Notes: generated by a model from the sequence alone, not told the origin. A stretch of DNA of 64,000 nucleotides from Parapedobacter tibetensis (GCF_024704835.1 NZ_JAMXBE010000002.1:62001-126000); one strand, 5' to 3'; positions 54,595 to 64,000 are shown, counted from the stretch's first letter. Program-made: numbers and translations.

Positions 54595-55116
54595 ATGGAG
54601 CCATTGAGCAACAGGAAAAAAGTATTGGAACAAAAGCCGATGAATTTTTGGGAGCGTATTTACCTCCCGGCGATTTTCAAGGGCCTATCCATCACCATTA
54701 AGCATTTCTTCAAGCGTATTCCCACCGTGCGATACCCGGAAGTGCTGCGGCCTTATTCGAAAAATTTCCGAGGGCAGCATTCACTCAAGCGAGACGAGGA
54801 AGGGCGCGAGCGCTGTACAGCCTGCGGCTTGTGCGCATTGTCTTGTCCGGCTGAGGCCATCACCATGATTTCGGCCGAGCGCGAAAAAGGGGAGGAACAT
54901 CTGTACAGGGAAGAAAAATATGCCGCTGTATATGAGATTAACATGTTACGCTGCATTTTCTGCGGATTATGCGAAGAAGCCTGCCCCAAAGAAGCCATTT
55001 ATTTGGATGGACCACATGTAACGGCAGATTACCTGCGCAAAGATTTTATTTATGGCAAAGACAAATTGGTGGAGCCCCGGTTTGATTATAAAAAAGAACA
55101 AGAACCCACAGCCTAA
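54595..55116 (+). CDS. nuoI: NADH:quinone oxidoreductase subunit I
   Basis: A 173-residue subunit with two [4Fe-4S] clusters. The ligand sets are RCTACGLCALSCPAEAI and RCIFCGLCEEACPKEAI. An N-terminal helix (FLVFERIYLP-type region around LPAIFKGLSITIKHFF) anchors it to the membrane arm. It lies 16 bp behind nuoH. Full length. Confidence 0.96.
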   Translation: MEPLSNRKKVLEQKPMNFWERIYLPAIFKGLSITIKHFFKRIPTVRYPEVLRPYSKNFRGQHSLKRDEEGRERCTACGLCALSCPAEAITMISAEREKGEEHLYREEKYAAVYEINMLRCIFCGLCEEACPKEAIYLDGPHVTADYLRKDFIYGKDKLVEPRFDYKKEQEPTA

Positions 55117-55143
55117 TCAGCTGGAAGAACCATACGAAATAGC

Positions 55144-55641
55144 ATGAGCGTTTTTTATTTTGTAGCCTTTTTGTCGATATTTTTTGCGCTGATGACCATA
55201 TTCACCAAAAACCCGGTGCATAGCGTATTATACTTGGTCATCACTTTTTTCACTTTTACGGTGCATTATATCCTATTGAACGCGCAATTCCTCGCTGTGG
55301 TTAATTTCATCGTTTACATGGGAGCCATTATGGTGCTTTTCCTGTTTGTGTTGATGCTGCTTAATCTAAACAAAGATACCGAACCGCTGAAATCCAATTT
55401 GGTGAAATTCATGAGCGTTATAGCAGGAATGTGTCTATTGGTTACGTTGGCTGGATCGTTCAGGGTATTGGAGTCGTCTGAGCCGATTGTGCTGAAGAAT
55501 CCCGATATTGGATTGGTGAGCAACTTGGGCAAAGTATTGTTCAGCGATTTCCTACTTCCGTTTGAGATTTCCTCGATTTTATTGTTGACTGCCATGGTAG
55601 GTGCGGTGTTATTAGCCAAAAACGATCCAAAAAAAATATAA
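55144..55641 (+). CDS. nuoJ: NADH:quinone oxidoreductase subunit J
   Basis: A 165-residue subunit with five membrane helices: VFYFVAFLSIFFALMTIF, VLYLVITFFTFTVHYILL, VNFIVYMGAIMVLFLFVLM and others. The VYMGAIMVLFLFVLMLLN stretch is the family signature. Stops immediately before nuoK. Confidence 0.95.
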   Translation: MSVFYFVAFLSIFFALMTIFTKNPVHSVLYLVITFFTFTVHYILLNAQFLAVVNFIVYMGAIMVLFLFVLMLLNLNKDTEPLKSNLVKFMSVIAGMCLLVTLAGSFRVLESSEPIVLKNPDIGLVSNLGKVLFSDFLLPFEISSILLLTAMVGAVLLAKNDPKKI

Positions 55642-55971
55642 ATGGAGACTATCGTACAAAATATACAGGGTGTTCCGCTTAACCATTACATTCTGTTTTG
55701 TAGTGTTATTTTCACCATCGGCGTCATTGGCGTATTAATTCGTCGTAATGTCATCATCATCATGATGTCCGTAGAATTGATGCTCAACTCGGTAAACTTA
55801 TTATTGGCCGCGTTTTCGGCATACAGCGGAGATTCCGCAGGACAGGTATTCGTATTCTTTGTTATGGCATTAGCCGCAGCGGAAGTGGCGGTTGGCTTGG
55901 CAATTATCGTCATGGTGTATCGCAATACGCGTTCGGTGGATATTAATGCGTTGAACCGATTGCGGTGGTGA
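55642..55971 (+). CDS. nuoK: NADH:quinone oxidoreductase subunit K
   Basis: A 109-residue antiporter-like subunit with three helices. The GVIGVLIRRNVIIIMMSVEL stretch carries the conserved glutamate of the proton path (MSVEL), and AAAEVAVGLAIIVMVYRN a second one. ATG directly follows the nuoJ stop. Confidence 0.96.
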   Translation: METIVQNIQGVPLNHYILFCSVIFTIGVIGVLIRRNVIIIMMSVELMLNSVNLLLAAFSAYSGDSAGQVFVFFVMALAAAEVAVGLAIIVMVYRNTRSVDINALNRLRW

Positions 55972-56031
55972 GATGGACAGGTTTGCGATTTTGGATTTAC
56001 GATTTGGATAGCATCATATATTTTTAGAAGC

Positions 56032-57951
56032 ATGATAGATTTAATTTGGTTGATTCCGCTGTTGCCTTTGGTTGGCTTTCTGGTTAATGGCCTTGGCAGG
56101 AACGTGTTGCCAAAATCATTAGTTGGGGTTATCGGTAGCGGCATGGTGTTGGCTTCTTTTCTGTTGAGCTGTGGCGTATTTTCAGTAGTTTATGCTGCTC
56201 GTCAAGCAGGGGAAGCAGCTTCTTTTACACAAGCTATTTTTGACTGGATTAATGCAGGAAACCTGCATGTTTCACTTTCATTTTTGGTTGATCCCTTGAG
56301 TGCCGTCATGCTGCTTATTGTCACCGGTATTGGCTTTCTCATCCATGTCTATTCCATCGGGTATATGAAGCATGATGCGGGTTTTGCCAAGTTCTTCGCC
56401 TTTCTCAACTTATTTATCTTCTTCATGTTGTTATTGGTGTTGGGGTCCAATTACATCGTGATGTTCATCGGTTGGGAAGGTGTGGGGCTATGTTCATACC
56501 TACTTATCGGTTTCTGGTTTAAAAATTCTGCCTACGCAAGTGCGGCGAAGAAAGCGTTCGTGATGAACCGTATAGGCGATTTGGGCTTTCTTATTGCGGT
56601 ATTTCTGTTATTTGCCACATTCGGAACATTAGAATTTTCGGGGATATTTCCACAGGCAGCAAATATGTTGGTAGGCGATACCACCTTACTAGTGATTACG
56701 TTGTTGTTGTTTGTGGCGGCTACGGGTAAATCGGCTCAGATTCCACTGTTCACATGGCTGCCGGATGCGATGGCTGGACCTACACCTGTTTCGGCATTGA
56801 TACACGCTGCCACAATGGTTACCGCAGGTATCTACATGATTGCACGGTCCAATATCTTATTCACCCTTTCGCCCATCACACTCCAAGTAGTTACAGCTAT
56901 CGGTATCTGTACGGCGTTATTGGCGGCCGCCATAGCTGTTACACAAAATGATATCAAAAAAGTATTGGCTTATTCCACTGTTTCGCAGTTGGGTTATATG
57001 TTTTTAGGCTTAGGTGTGGGCGCTTTCACGGGTGCGTTCTTCCATGTGATTACCCATGCGTTTTTCAAGGCGCTGTTGTTTTTGGGTGCCGGATCTGTGA
57101 TCCATGCAATGAGCGACGAACAAGATATGCGTAGCATGGGTGGGTTGAAAAAACAGTTGCCCGTGACGTATTTAACGATGTTGGTCGGCACCATTGCCAT
57201 CGCAGGGATTCCGCCATTGTCGGGCTTTTTCTCCAAGGATGAACTATTGGCCCATGCTTTTGCAGATAACAAGCTGTTGTGGGTACTCGGTTTCATCGGG
57301 GCATTGTTCACCGTGTTCTATATGTTCAGGATGCTTTTCCTTACGTTTTTCGGTAAATTCAGAGGTACAGCGGAGCAAGCGAGCCATTTGCATGAATCTC
57401 CGGCTACGATGACCATTCCGTTGATCGTACTGGCGGTATTGGCAGCAGTGGGCGGTCTGCTCAATGTGCCATCGGCTTTAGGTGGTAGCCAGGCATTGGC
57501 TGATTTTCTCTCGCCTGTATTCGCGGATTCAGTAGCCATAAAAGGATCGTTCCATTTGGAGCATAGTACAGAATATGTATTGATGGGGATATCGGCTTTG
57601 GCGGCTGTGGTGATGGCCATCATTGCATATAGGCAATACGTGACGAAAAACATGGTGCCTACTTCTGATGATGCGCCGCGTAGTCTGCTAGCAAGGCTAT
57701 CGTACCGCAAGTTTTATGTGGACGAGCTATACGATGCATTGGTGGTGCGCCCCTTGAACACATTATCTGTGTTCTTATATCGTATTGTAGATAACTGGGG
57801 TATTGATGGTATAGTCAATGGCTTAAGCAGAAGTGTGGGCGAGTCGGGCAGGGGCATCCGGCTATTGCAAAGTGGCAATGTGGGGTTTTATATCTTTATG
57901 ATGGTCATTGCCATTGTGGTACTATTGGCCTACGGGTTTTTTAACGGTTAA
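56032..57951 (+). CDS. nuoL: NADH:quinone oxidoreductase subunit L
   Basis: A 639-residue distal proton-pumping subunit, antiporter-like. Motifs include FIGWEGVGLCSYLLIGFWF, FTWLPDAMAGPTPVSALIHA, and the C-terminal FFSKDELLAHAF; the lateral helix lies after residue 560. It starts 60 bp after nuoK. No other membrane subunit is fused. Confidence 0.97.
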   Translation: MIDLIWLIPLLPLVGFLVNGLGRNVLPKSLVGVIGSGMVLASFLLSCGVFSVVYAARQAGEAASFTQAIFDWINAGNLHVSLSFLVDPLSAVMLLIVTGIGFLIHVYSIGYMKHDAGFAKFFAFLNLFIFFMLLLVLGSNYIVMFIGWEGVGLCSYLLIGFWFKNSAYASAAKKAFVMNRIGDLGFLIAVFLLFATFGTLEFSGIFPQAANMLVGDTTLLVITLLLFVAATGKSAQIPLFTWLPDAMAGPTPVSALIHAATMVTAGIYMIARSNILFTLSPITLQVVTAIGICTALLAAAIAVTQNDIKKVLAYSTVSQLGYMFLGLGVGAFTGAFFHVITHAFFKALLFLGAGSVIHAMSDEQDMRSMGGLKKQLPVTYLTMLVGTIAIAGIPPLSGFFSKDELLAHAFADNKLLWVLGFIGALFTVFYMFRMLFLTFFGKFRGTAEQASHLHESPATMTIPLIVLAVLAAVGGLLNVPSALGGSQALADFLSPVFADSVAIKGSFHLEHSTEYVLMGISALAAVVMAIIAYRQYVTKNMVPTSDDAPRSLLARLSYRKFYVDELYDALVVRPLNTLSVFLYRIVDNWGIDGIVNGLSRSVGESGRGIRLLQSGNVGFYIFMMVIAIVVLLAYGFFNG

Positions 57952-57976
57952 TCGAGACGAAGTTATATCGCGATAC

Positions 57977-59431
57977 ATGGACAATCTATTTATACTTTTA
58001 TTATTTCCAGTCCTTGGGGCGTTGGTGCTTGCCTTTGTGGCACATGCAAAGACTGCTAAGTGGTTGGCGTTGTTGATGTCATTAATCTCACTGGGCCTTA
58101 CCATCCCATTCCTGGTGAACTTCGTGCCGGATGCCAGTATGCAATTTGAGCAACGTTTTGCTTGGATCCCTTCTTTGGGTATACACTTCCATGTTGGCAT
58201 AGATGGTATCAGTTTACCGTTGGTATTGCTTACTAATGGTTTGATACCGTTAATCGTTCTTTCTGCATTCAGCTACGATTACAAAGGAGGTTTCTATGCC
58301 CTCGTGTTATTCATGCAGGCCGGTTTACTGTTGGTCTTCACTGCATTGGATGCGTTTGCGTTTTATGTGGGATGGGAAGTTGCCTTGATACCAATTTACT
58401 TTATATGCGCACTATGGGGAGGGGAAAACCGCATCCGTGTTAATCTGAAGTTTTTCATCTATACGTTCTTAGGGAGCTTGCTTATGTTGGTGGCGATTAT
58501 CTACCTGCATTTACAAGTGCCGTCAGATGATTACGAGTTGACTTCGTTCTATCAATTGACATTGGATTCCAGCACGCAAAGATGGATTTTTTGGGCATTT
58601 TTCATCGCCTTTGCTATCAAAATGCCAATCTTCCCCTTCCACACCTGGCAACCCGATACGTATACAGAAGCGCCTACTGCCGGGACCATGCTTTTGGCTG
58701 GTATCATGCTCAAAATGGGCGTGTATGGTGTCATTCGGTGGTTGATTCCAGTAGCCCCCTTGGGTTTCGCGGCTTATGGGCAACTGGCATTGATATTATG
58801 TGTGATTGGCGTAGTTTATGCGTCTATCATCGCTTTCAAACAACACGATGTAAAACGGCTAGTGGCTTATTCATCCATTGCCCATGTGGGACTGATTGGC
58901 GCAGGCATTTTTGCTTGGAATGTACAGAGTATGCAAGGGGCCATCATCCAAATGGTCAATCACGGTATCAGTGTGGTCGGGTTGTTTTTTGTGCTAGATA
59001 TTGTCAGCCGTCGACTGGGCACGCGGGAGATGTCGGCCATGGGCGGTATTGCAAAACCCGCACCATCACTAGCCCTTGTGTTTTTGGTGATTGTAATGGG
59101 TGCAGTGGGCCTTCCGCTAACCAATGGTTTCATTGGTGAATTCCTGTTGTTGCTTGGAGTCTATGAATACGGTCTCTGGTATGCTGTTTTTGCGGGGCTT
59201 ACGCTTATATTGGGTGCCGTGTATATGTTGCGGATGTACCAAAAAGTGATGCTGGGCGACATGAATGCGCGAACTTCTAGCTTTGCAGACATTAAGGGAT
59301 CTGAATGGGTGGTATTGGCTGTGGTGGTGGTGTTGGTTATAGGCATTGGGATTTATCCCAAACCGTTGTTGGACATTTCGGAAGCGGCGGTAACGGATTT
59401 GATTGATAAGGTGGGGCCGATTGAGCGTTAA
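57977..59431 (+). CDS. nuoM: NADH:quinone oxidoreductase subunit M
   Basis: A 484-residue proton-pumping subunit, antiporter-like. Motifs: YVGWEVALIPIYFICALWGG (glutamate of the pump), FHTWQPDTYTEAPTAGTMLLAGIMLKMG, VMGAVGLPLTNGFIGEF. Start ATG 57977 (MDNLFILLLFPVLGA) was chosen over an upstream ATG at 57908 that lies inside nuoL. Confidence 0.96.
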   Translation: MDNLFILLLFPVLGALVLAFVAHAKTAKWLALLMSLISLGLTIPFLVNFVPDASMQFEQRFAWIPSLGIHFHVGIDGISLPLVLLTNGLIPLIVLSAFSYDYKGGFYALVLFMQAGLLLVFTALDAFAFYVGWEVALIPIYFICALWGGENRIRVNLKFFIYTFLGSLLMLVAIIYLHLQVPSDDYELTSFYQLTLDSSTQRWIFWAFFIAFAIKMPIFPFHTWQPDTYTEAPTAGTMLLAGIMLKMGVYGVIRWLIPVAPLGFAAYGQLALILCVIGVVYASIIAFKQHDVKRLVAYSSIAHVGLIGAGIFAWNVQSMQGAIIQMVNHGISVVGLFFVLDIVSRRLGTREMSAMGGIAKPAPSLALVFLVIVMGAVGLPLTNGFIGEFLLLLGVYEYGLWYAVFAGLTLILGAVYMLRMYQKVMLGDMNARTSSFADIKGSEWVVLAVVVVLVIGIGIYPKPLLDISEAAVTDLIDKVGPIER

Positions 59432-59436
59432 TAATA

Positions 59437-59482
59437 AAACCTCATTGAATACAAACAAAGGCAATGGAAACCTATGAGGTTT
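59437..59482. repeat. AAACCTCATAGGTTT-family repeat in the nuoM-nuoN gap
   Basis: AAACCTCAT (59437-59445) pairs with ATGAGGTTT (59474-59482), within the unit AAACCTATGAGGTTT (59468-59482). It is the same repeat family as at 8051-8137 and 38365-38418, but here it lies inside an operon and has no T-tract, so it is unlikely to be a full terminator. Confidence 0.6.
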
Positions 59483-59512
59483 GGATAAAGAAGATTAAGA
59501 TATAAACAAAAC

Positions 59513-60892
59513 ATGAGTGCGATTATTACGCTGTCTTTATTAGCAATATTGGTTCTATACCTGGGATTGTTCAATGCTAAGAAAGCTTTATTGCCGATTT
59601 CCCTACTGGGGCTGGGGGCTACCTTGGTGTTATACCTGATAGAATGGGGGAAAGATGCGGAACCGCTGTACAGTGGTATGGTGCTTTTCGATCACTTTGC
59701 TGTAGCGTTTTCGGTGCTATGCGTTTTCGTAACTGTGCTGATATTCCTTTTATCCAAGGATTATTTTGATAAAGCCAGCACCCATGTGGCAGAATATTAT
59801 GCCCTTATCATGTTCTCGTTGACAGGAGCATTGCTGGTGGTCTCTTTCCACAACCTGGCCATGCTCTTTATTGGTATCGAAATCATGTCAGTGGCGTTGT
59901 ATATTCTTGCAGGTATCCGGAAGAGAGACTTTGCTTCTAATGAAGCTGCATTGAAATATTTCCTAATGGGGGCGTTTTCCACTGGATTTTTGTTGTTTGG
60001 GATTGCGCTGTTGTATGGGGCGAGTGGATCATTCGACTTGGCAGAGATAAAAAATTATGTGGTAAACAACCCTCAGACGGTATCCCCGCTGTTTTATGCT
60101 GGCATCCTGCTATTGATTGTGGGCTTGGCTTTCAAGGTAGGGGCGGCACCCTTTCATTTCTGGACACCTGATGTGTATGATGGCGCACCGATATTGATTA
60201 CCACGTTTATGAGCACGGTGGTTAAGGCAGCGGCTTTTGCTGGTTTCCTCCGCTTGTTTTATTTCTGTTTTGTGCCATTGCAGGATTTTTGGATGCCGGT
60301 TTTGCTGGTTATGACAATTATCACACTATTTGTAGGAAATATTACGGCCATCGTACAACAAAGTTTCAAGCGAATGCTTGCCTATTCGAGTATCTCGCAT
60401 GCAGGATATATGCTTTTCGCCATCATTGCCATCGGTCCCGCTTCAGCAGGATCGGTGTTGGTATATGCCGGAGCATATTCATTGGCGTCAGTAGTTGCCT
60501 TTGGGTCGCTTATTGTGGTGAAGCGTGCTACAGGGAGTGACCATTTTGAGGCATTCAACGGTCTAGCAAAGAAAAACCCTTATTTATCCCTAGCACTTAC
60601 CGTTGCTATGCTGTCTCTGGCGGGGATTCCGCTTACCGCCGGTTTCATCGGTAAATTCATGATGTTTTCGGGTGTGTTGGCAGATTACCAGGTGTTGTTG
60701 GTGGTACTTGCGGCTATTAACGCGGCGATGGGTATTTTTTATTACTTCCGTGTCATCGTGGCCATGTATTTCAAACCAATCGATCGCGATCAAATCGTGC
60801 TTACTGGCCAATACAAAACCGTATTGTTATTGGCGGTATTGATTACGTTGGCACTGGGTGTATACCCAGCGTGTGTGGCGGGATTGGTATAG
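59513..60892 (+). CDS. nuoN: NADH:quinone oxidoreductase subunit N
   Basis: A 459-residue antiporter-like subunit with about 14 helices. Motifs: MLFIGIEIMSVALYILAGIRKRD, FKVGAAPFHFWTPDVYDGAPI and SLAGIPLTAGFIGKFMMFSG. Last gene of the complex; with it all fourteen nuoA-N genes are present in order. The orphan histidine kinase gene converges from the other strand 31 bp further. Confidence 0.97.
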   Translation: MSAIITLSLLAILVLYLGLFNAKKALLPISLLGLGATLVLYLIEWGKDAEPLYSGMVLFDHFAVAFSVLCVFVTVLIFLLSKDYFDKASTHVAEYYALIMFSLTGALLVVSFHNLAMLFIGIEIMSVALYILAGIRKRDFASNEAALKYFLMGAFSTGFLLFGIALLYGASGSFDLAEIKNYVVNNPQTVSPLFYAGILLLIVGLAFKVGAAPFHFWTPDVYDGAPILITTFMSTVVKAAAFAGFLRLFYFCFVPLQDFWMPVLLVMTIITLFVGNITAIVQQSFKRMLAYSSISHAGYMLFAIIAIGPASAGSVLVYAGAYSLASVVAFGSLIVVKRATGSDHFEAFNGLAKKNPYLSLALTVAMLSLAGIPLTAGFIGKFMMFSGVLADYQVLLVVLAAINAAMGIFYYFRVIVAMYFKPIDRDQIVLTGQYKTVLLLAVLITLALGVYPACVAGLV

Positions 60893-60923
60893 AAGGTGAT
60901 TTGTCGTAATGGTTTGAAACATT

Positions 60924-62678
60924 CTATTGGCTATTCAGCACGTTCTCTAATTTGTGGTGCAGGTCGTTGGGGCGGAAAGGTTTACCCAAGTAATCATCAA
61001 ATCCCAATTGTGTAATGCCGGTAATGATATCATCAGATACGGATGCCGTCAAGGCCAAAATATAAACATGCGATTTGTTAGGATCATCCATGGTGCGGAT
61101 GTATTTAGTGGCATCTATCCCGTTCATTACAGGCATATGCAAGTCCATCAAGACCACATCGTATACCCGTTGTTCCAATTTATCGATAACCTCTTGGCCG
61201 TTTTTGGCTATATCAGGGCTGACTTGCCATTTGAATAGCAATTTTTGCATGAATACGATACTCATTGGGTTGTCTTCGGCCAACAATATACGTAGCCCAT
61301 GCAGGCTTTTGGTACTGATGGGCCTTTCCCGCTTGGTGGTGCTTGCATGAAGTTGACCATGGTATATGGGATATGTGATATCGAAATAGAACAGGGAACC
61401 CACTTGAGGGGTACTTTTCAATTTAATCACACCACCATGCAAATCGACCAAATGCTTTACAATGGCCAATCCCAATCCGGTACCACCAAACTTACGAGTA
61501 ATGTTGCGCGAGGCTTGAGAAAATGGTTCAAAAATCACTTGTTGCTGGGAAGGATCAATGCCGGTTCCAGTGTCTTCAACGGAAAATCGTACATTGATAC
61601 GATTAATGTTTTTGCGCAATAATTTGACATCTACGTTGATGGTCCCCTTTTCTGTAAACTTGATGGCATTGCCCACCAGGTTATAAATAATTTGAGCGAG
61701 CCTAGCGGTATCACCTGCCACATTAACGGACAACAGCTCTGGATCCGTATTGAGGTTGAAATATAGTGCTTTCTCGTTTGCCTTAATTCTTAACCCGCCA
61801 CATATATTTTCTAAGAGGTGAGGTAAATTGAAAGGGATGGTCTCCAGTTCGACCTTATGCGAGTCTATCTTGTTGAAATCCAGAATGTCGTTTATCAAAA
61901 TCAGCAAGCTTTCCGCGGAGAATCTCAAATTGTCTAAATTCTCTTTTTGTTCATCATCTTGGCTATTGTCAATGAGGAGGTTGGCCATGCCGATGACAGA
62001 ATTTAATGGGGTGCGCAGCTCATGCGACATGGTCGACAAAAAGTCAGACTTGGCATCCAATAGCCTATTGAGTTGATCATTAAGTTTGGTTTTTTCCTCC
62101 ATGGTTTTATGGAGTGCCCTTTGATAGTAAAAATGTGCGATGATGATGATCAAGGTGTTGGTGGTAATGATAATCATCGAAGCCGGGAATGGATATTGGC
62201 TAGGAAGCATCAGCGAATCCTGCAGGGCATTCGTGTTGAACAATAAATAGCCAATAGGTACGACCATAAAGGCAAAGGAATACCAGAGCCCCCGCCGTTG
62301 GCCAAGCCCATAGAAGCTCCACAAGACCGCCATGAAAATATTTTGCATCACGATAATGTTTAAACCCGATTCCGTGAAAAAAACGCGATTCCAAACTAGG
62401 TAGAGGTATATCATCAAGGCCACGTGGATCAGGAGCTCTAAATACTGTGGCCGTGAGAGAAGCAGTTTCAAGGCCATGATGGTAGCCAAAGCCCCTGCAA
62501 TAAATCCAGTTATCAGGCTAGGATTTGTTGGCAAGAACGGCAATATCGCACCCATCTTTGCCAGATTGAGAATAAAAACAAGGAAAAAAATCCATATTCG
62601 AGCGCGAGTCAGCGCGTCGGATACCGTTTCCAATGTTTTATTTAAGGATAAGTTGGCTAAGGGTAGCTTTTTCGTCAT
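60924..62678 (-). CDS. Hybrid sensor histidine kinase with C-terminal receiver
   Basis: A 584-residue hybrid kinase. Residues about 28-185 contain six or so membrane helices and no extracellular sensor domain, so it may sense the membrane or an intramembrane signal. The HisKA domain has the phospho-accepting His219 in FLSTMSHELRTPLNSVIG; HATPase N, G1 and G2 boxes are NLVGNAIKFT, DTGTGIDPSQ and GGTGLGLAI. The receiver has ILLAEDN, phospho-acceptor Asp512 in DVVLMDLHMP, and LGKPF. No DNA-binding response regulator is adjacent, so its output partner is unknown. Confidence 0.93.
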   Translation of the reverse strand: MTKKLPLANLSLNKTLETVSDALTRARIWIFFLVFILNLAKMGAILPFLPTNPSLITGFIAGALATIMALKLLLSRPQYLELLIHVALMIYLYLVWNRVFFTESGLNIIVMQNIFMAVLWSFYGLGQRRGLWYSFAFMVVPIGYLLFNTNALQDSLMLPSQYPFPASMIIITTNTLIIIIAHFYYQRALHKTMEEKTKLNDQLNRLLDAKSDFLSTMSHELRTPLNSVIGMANLLIDNSQDDEQKENLDNLRFSAESLLILINDILDFNKIDSHKVELETIPFNLPHLLENICGGLRIKANEKALYFNLNTDPELLSVNVAGDTARLAQIIYNLVGNAIKFTEKGTINVDVKLLRKNINRINVRFSVEDTGTGIDPSQQQVIFEPFSQASRNITRKFGGTGLGLAIVKHLVDLHGGVIKLKSTPQVGSLFYFDITYPIYHGQLHASTTKRERPISTKSLHGLRILLAEDNPMSIVFMQKLLFKWQVSPDIAKNGQEVIDKLEQRVYDVVLMDLHMPVMNGIDATKYIRTMDDPNKSHVYILALTASVSDDIITGITQLGFDDYLGKPFRPNDLHHKLENVLNSQ

Positions 62679-62788
62679 AGATTATAATCTAAACAAATAT
62701 ACACTACTTAAGAGCAGGCGCACACCATATCTATAAAGTATTTAACTAGGCAAAAACATACCAAGAGCGCTCCTATTCCAGTGATATG

Positions 62789-64000
62789 TTAGTTTGATTT
62801 ATTAGGGAATGCTGGTATTTTCGGGACACCTGTAGTACCGCCTTCAGCCAGTTTTTTCATCAGCTCGACTATGCCGCGGGTCAATTGCGCATCTGTACCT
62901 TGGTATTCTTCATGTGGGTCGTTTATCACCTCAATATCGGGGTGAACGCCCTCTCCCTCGATGATGAATGACGAACCATCTGCCGCGAAGTGCGCAAATT
63001 CAGGCTTGCGCATATCGCCGCCATCAATAAACGGCAATGTACCGCTGATGCCTACTACGCCACCCCATGAGCGTTGTCCGATGAGTGGTCCGATACCGTA
63101 GTGCTTAAATTGCCAAGGGAACAAATCACCGTCTGAAGCCGAATATTGGTCAATCAAGCACACCTTGGGACCCACATGCGCATCGGGCTTGATGGACGCC
63201 GTTTTGCTATTGCGTCGCATGGTGCCCAAGCCAGGTTTACGAAGTAATCGCTCAATAATCATAGGGGATACATTGCCACCACCATTTCCCCGGTCGTCAA
63301 TGATGAGTGCTTCCTTGTCGAGCTGCGGGTAGAAATAGCGGGCGAATTGGTTGAGGCCATCCGGACCCATATCTGGTATATGTACATATCCGATACGGCC
63401 ATCACTGGCGGCGCTCACTTTAGCGATGTTTTGTTGCACCCATTCATGGTAATACAATGCCGATTCATCGGGAATGGGTTTTACCAACACCTTGCGTGCA
63501 CCTTTATCCAAGGGCGATCCGTTGATTTCGATTTCCACCAGTTGGCCAGCCTTGGCAATCAGTGTTTGATAGAGGTTGTCCACATCCTTCAATGACGTGC
63601 CGTTGATGGAGATAAGGTATTCACCGGTTTTGGCGGCTACGCCTGAAGCGCGCAGAGGTGACACCAAACTTTTATTCCAGCTTTGTCCGGAAAGGATGCT
63701 GTCTATGCGGTAATAACCACTTTTGTGTCGACTGAATAGGGCGCCCAATAGCCCCATGGGGATGCGTTCCACCGCTGGGCGATCGCCACTGTTCACATAG
63801 GCATGGCCGACGTTAAGTTCGGAAATTAATTCACCAATCAGATAAGTAAGATCATCTCGATGGTTCACAAAGGGAAGCAGCGGGGCATATTTGTCGCGCA
63901 TGGCTTTCCAATCTACCCCATGCATATTAGGGTCGTAGAAGTAATCGCGCATTTGCCGCCAGCTTTCGTCATATACCTGCTTCCATTCAGCCTTTAGGTC
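62789..64000 (-). CDS. Tricorn-like S41 peptidase, N-terminus cut by the window edge
   Basis: The frame is open to the window end; the reading before the internal ATG at 63952 continues as DLKAEWKQVYDESWRQ, typical of tricorn-like proteases, so the ORF is truncated 5' and the ATG is not the true start. Visible parts: SWRQMRDYFYDPNMHGVDW, a PDZ-like region (RASGVAAKTGEYLISINGTS), the S41 core with GNGGGN, the serine region DQYSASDGDLFPWQF and a Gly-rich RSWGGVVGI. It probably cuts peptides in the periplasm or cytosol; a beta-propeller is expected upstream. Confidence 0.85.
   Translation of the reverse strand, partial: DLKAEWKQVYDESWRQMRDYFYDPNMHGVDWKAMRDKYAPLLPFVNHRDDLTYLIGELISELNVGHAYVNSGDRPAVERIPMGLLGALFSRHKSGYYRIDSILSGQSWNKSLVSPLRASGVAAKTGEYLISINGTSLKDVDNLYQTLIAKAGQLVEIEINGSPLDKGARKVLVKPIPDESALYYHEWVQQNIAKVSAASDGRIGYVHIPDMGPDGLNQFARYFYPQLDKEALIIDDRGNGGGNVSPMIIERLLRKPGLGTMRRNSKTASIKPDAHVGPKVCLIDQYSASDGDLFPWQFKHYGIGPLIGQRSWGGVVGISGTLPFIDGGDMRKPEFAHFAADGSSFIIEGEGVHPDIEVINDPHEEYQGTDAQLTRGIVELMKKLAEGGTTGVPKIPAFPNKSN

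Overview
The window looks like a chromosome segment from a Bacteroidota bacterium, most likely order Sphingobacteriales (Pedobacter, Parapedobacter or Sphingobacterium relatives). The evidence is a STN-type SusC/SusD pair driven by a FecI-like sigma factor and a FecR anti-sigma factor, Bacteroidota promoters (-33 TTG, -7 TAnnTTTG), an exbB-exbD-exbD-tonB cluster with its usual lipoprotein/TPR companions, and a complete nuoA-N operon whose NuoG is short. No tRNA, rRNA, CRISPR array, insertion sequence or prophage was seen. Most of the window is core genome.

Layout. 1-2.7 kb: the end of a Crp/Fnr regulator, an NAD(P)-dependent epimerase-like protein, a 5'-nucleotidase and a small Spy-like secreted protein. 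2.7-10.9 kb, mostly minus strand: dnaA, a TMEM220-like membrane protein, gcvP, then pdhA-pdhC without pdhB. 11-23.6 kb: S41 protease, ugd, dnaG-UPF0102, glutaminyl cyclotransferase-trkH-trkA, a large YfhO-like membrane protein, and rnhB. 23.7-28.7 kb: a CBM9-like secreted protein, an outer-membrane beta-barrel protein and an M16 peptidase. 28.8-36.9 kb: a PUL-like nutrient-uptake island (ECF sigma, FecR, SusC, SusD, and one secreted endonuclease/exonuclease/phosphatase-fold hydrolase). 37-41.3 kb: a structured non-coding stretch, fabD, metK with a long folded leader, a lipid kinase and a SUI1 protein. 41.7-47.7 kb: the TonB energising operon. 47.7-60.9 kb: NADH:quinone oxidoreductase nuoA-N. 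60.9-64 kb: a hybrid histidine kinase and a tricorn-like S41 protease cut by the window edge.

How the parts fit. The ExbB/ExbD/TonB machine would energise the SusC transporter and possibly the barrel protein at 24.6 kb. PDH and glycine cleavage produce NADH, which the Nuo complex oxidises. The STN domain of SusC, with FecR and the ECF sigma factor, forms a substrate-sensing loop that would switch on its own uptake locus.

The least expected signals are in RNA and regulation. The metK leader (about 177 nt) has a closing helix of roughly 18 pairs around a hairpin and GCAACC / GUGCUAA boxes like those of the SAM-I riboswitch clan. The fabD upstream region has a good promoter followed by a long, well-paired hairpin with no ORF, a candidate small RNA. 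A family of AAACCTCATAGGTTT-type inverted repeats serves as terminators at several gene ends, and twice a terminator abuts the next gene's promoter. Start sites were moved from the longest possible ORF where motifs, signal peptides or promoter position argued for it. All family calls come from reading the translated sequence, with no database search.
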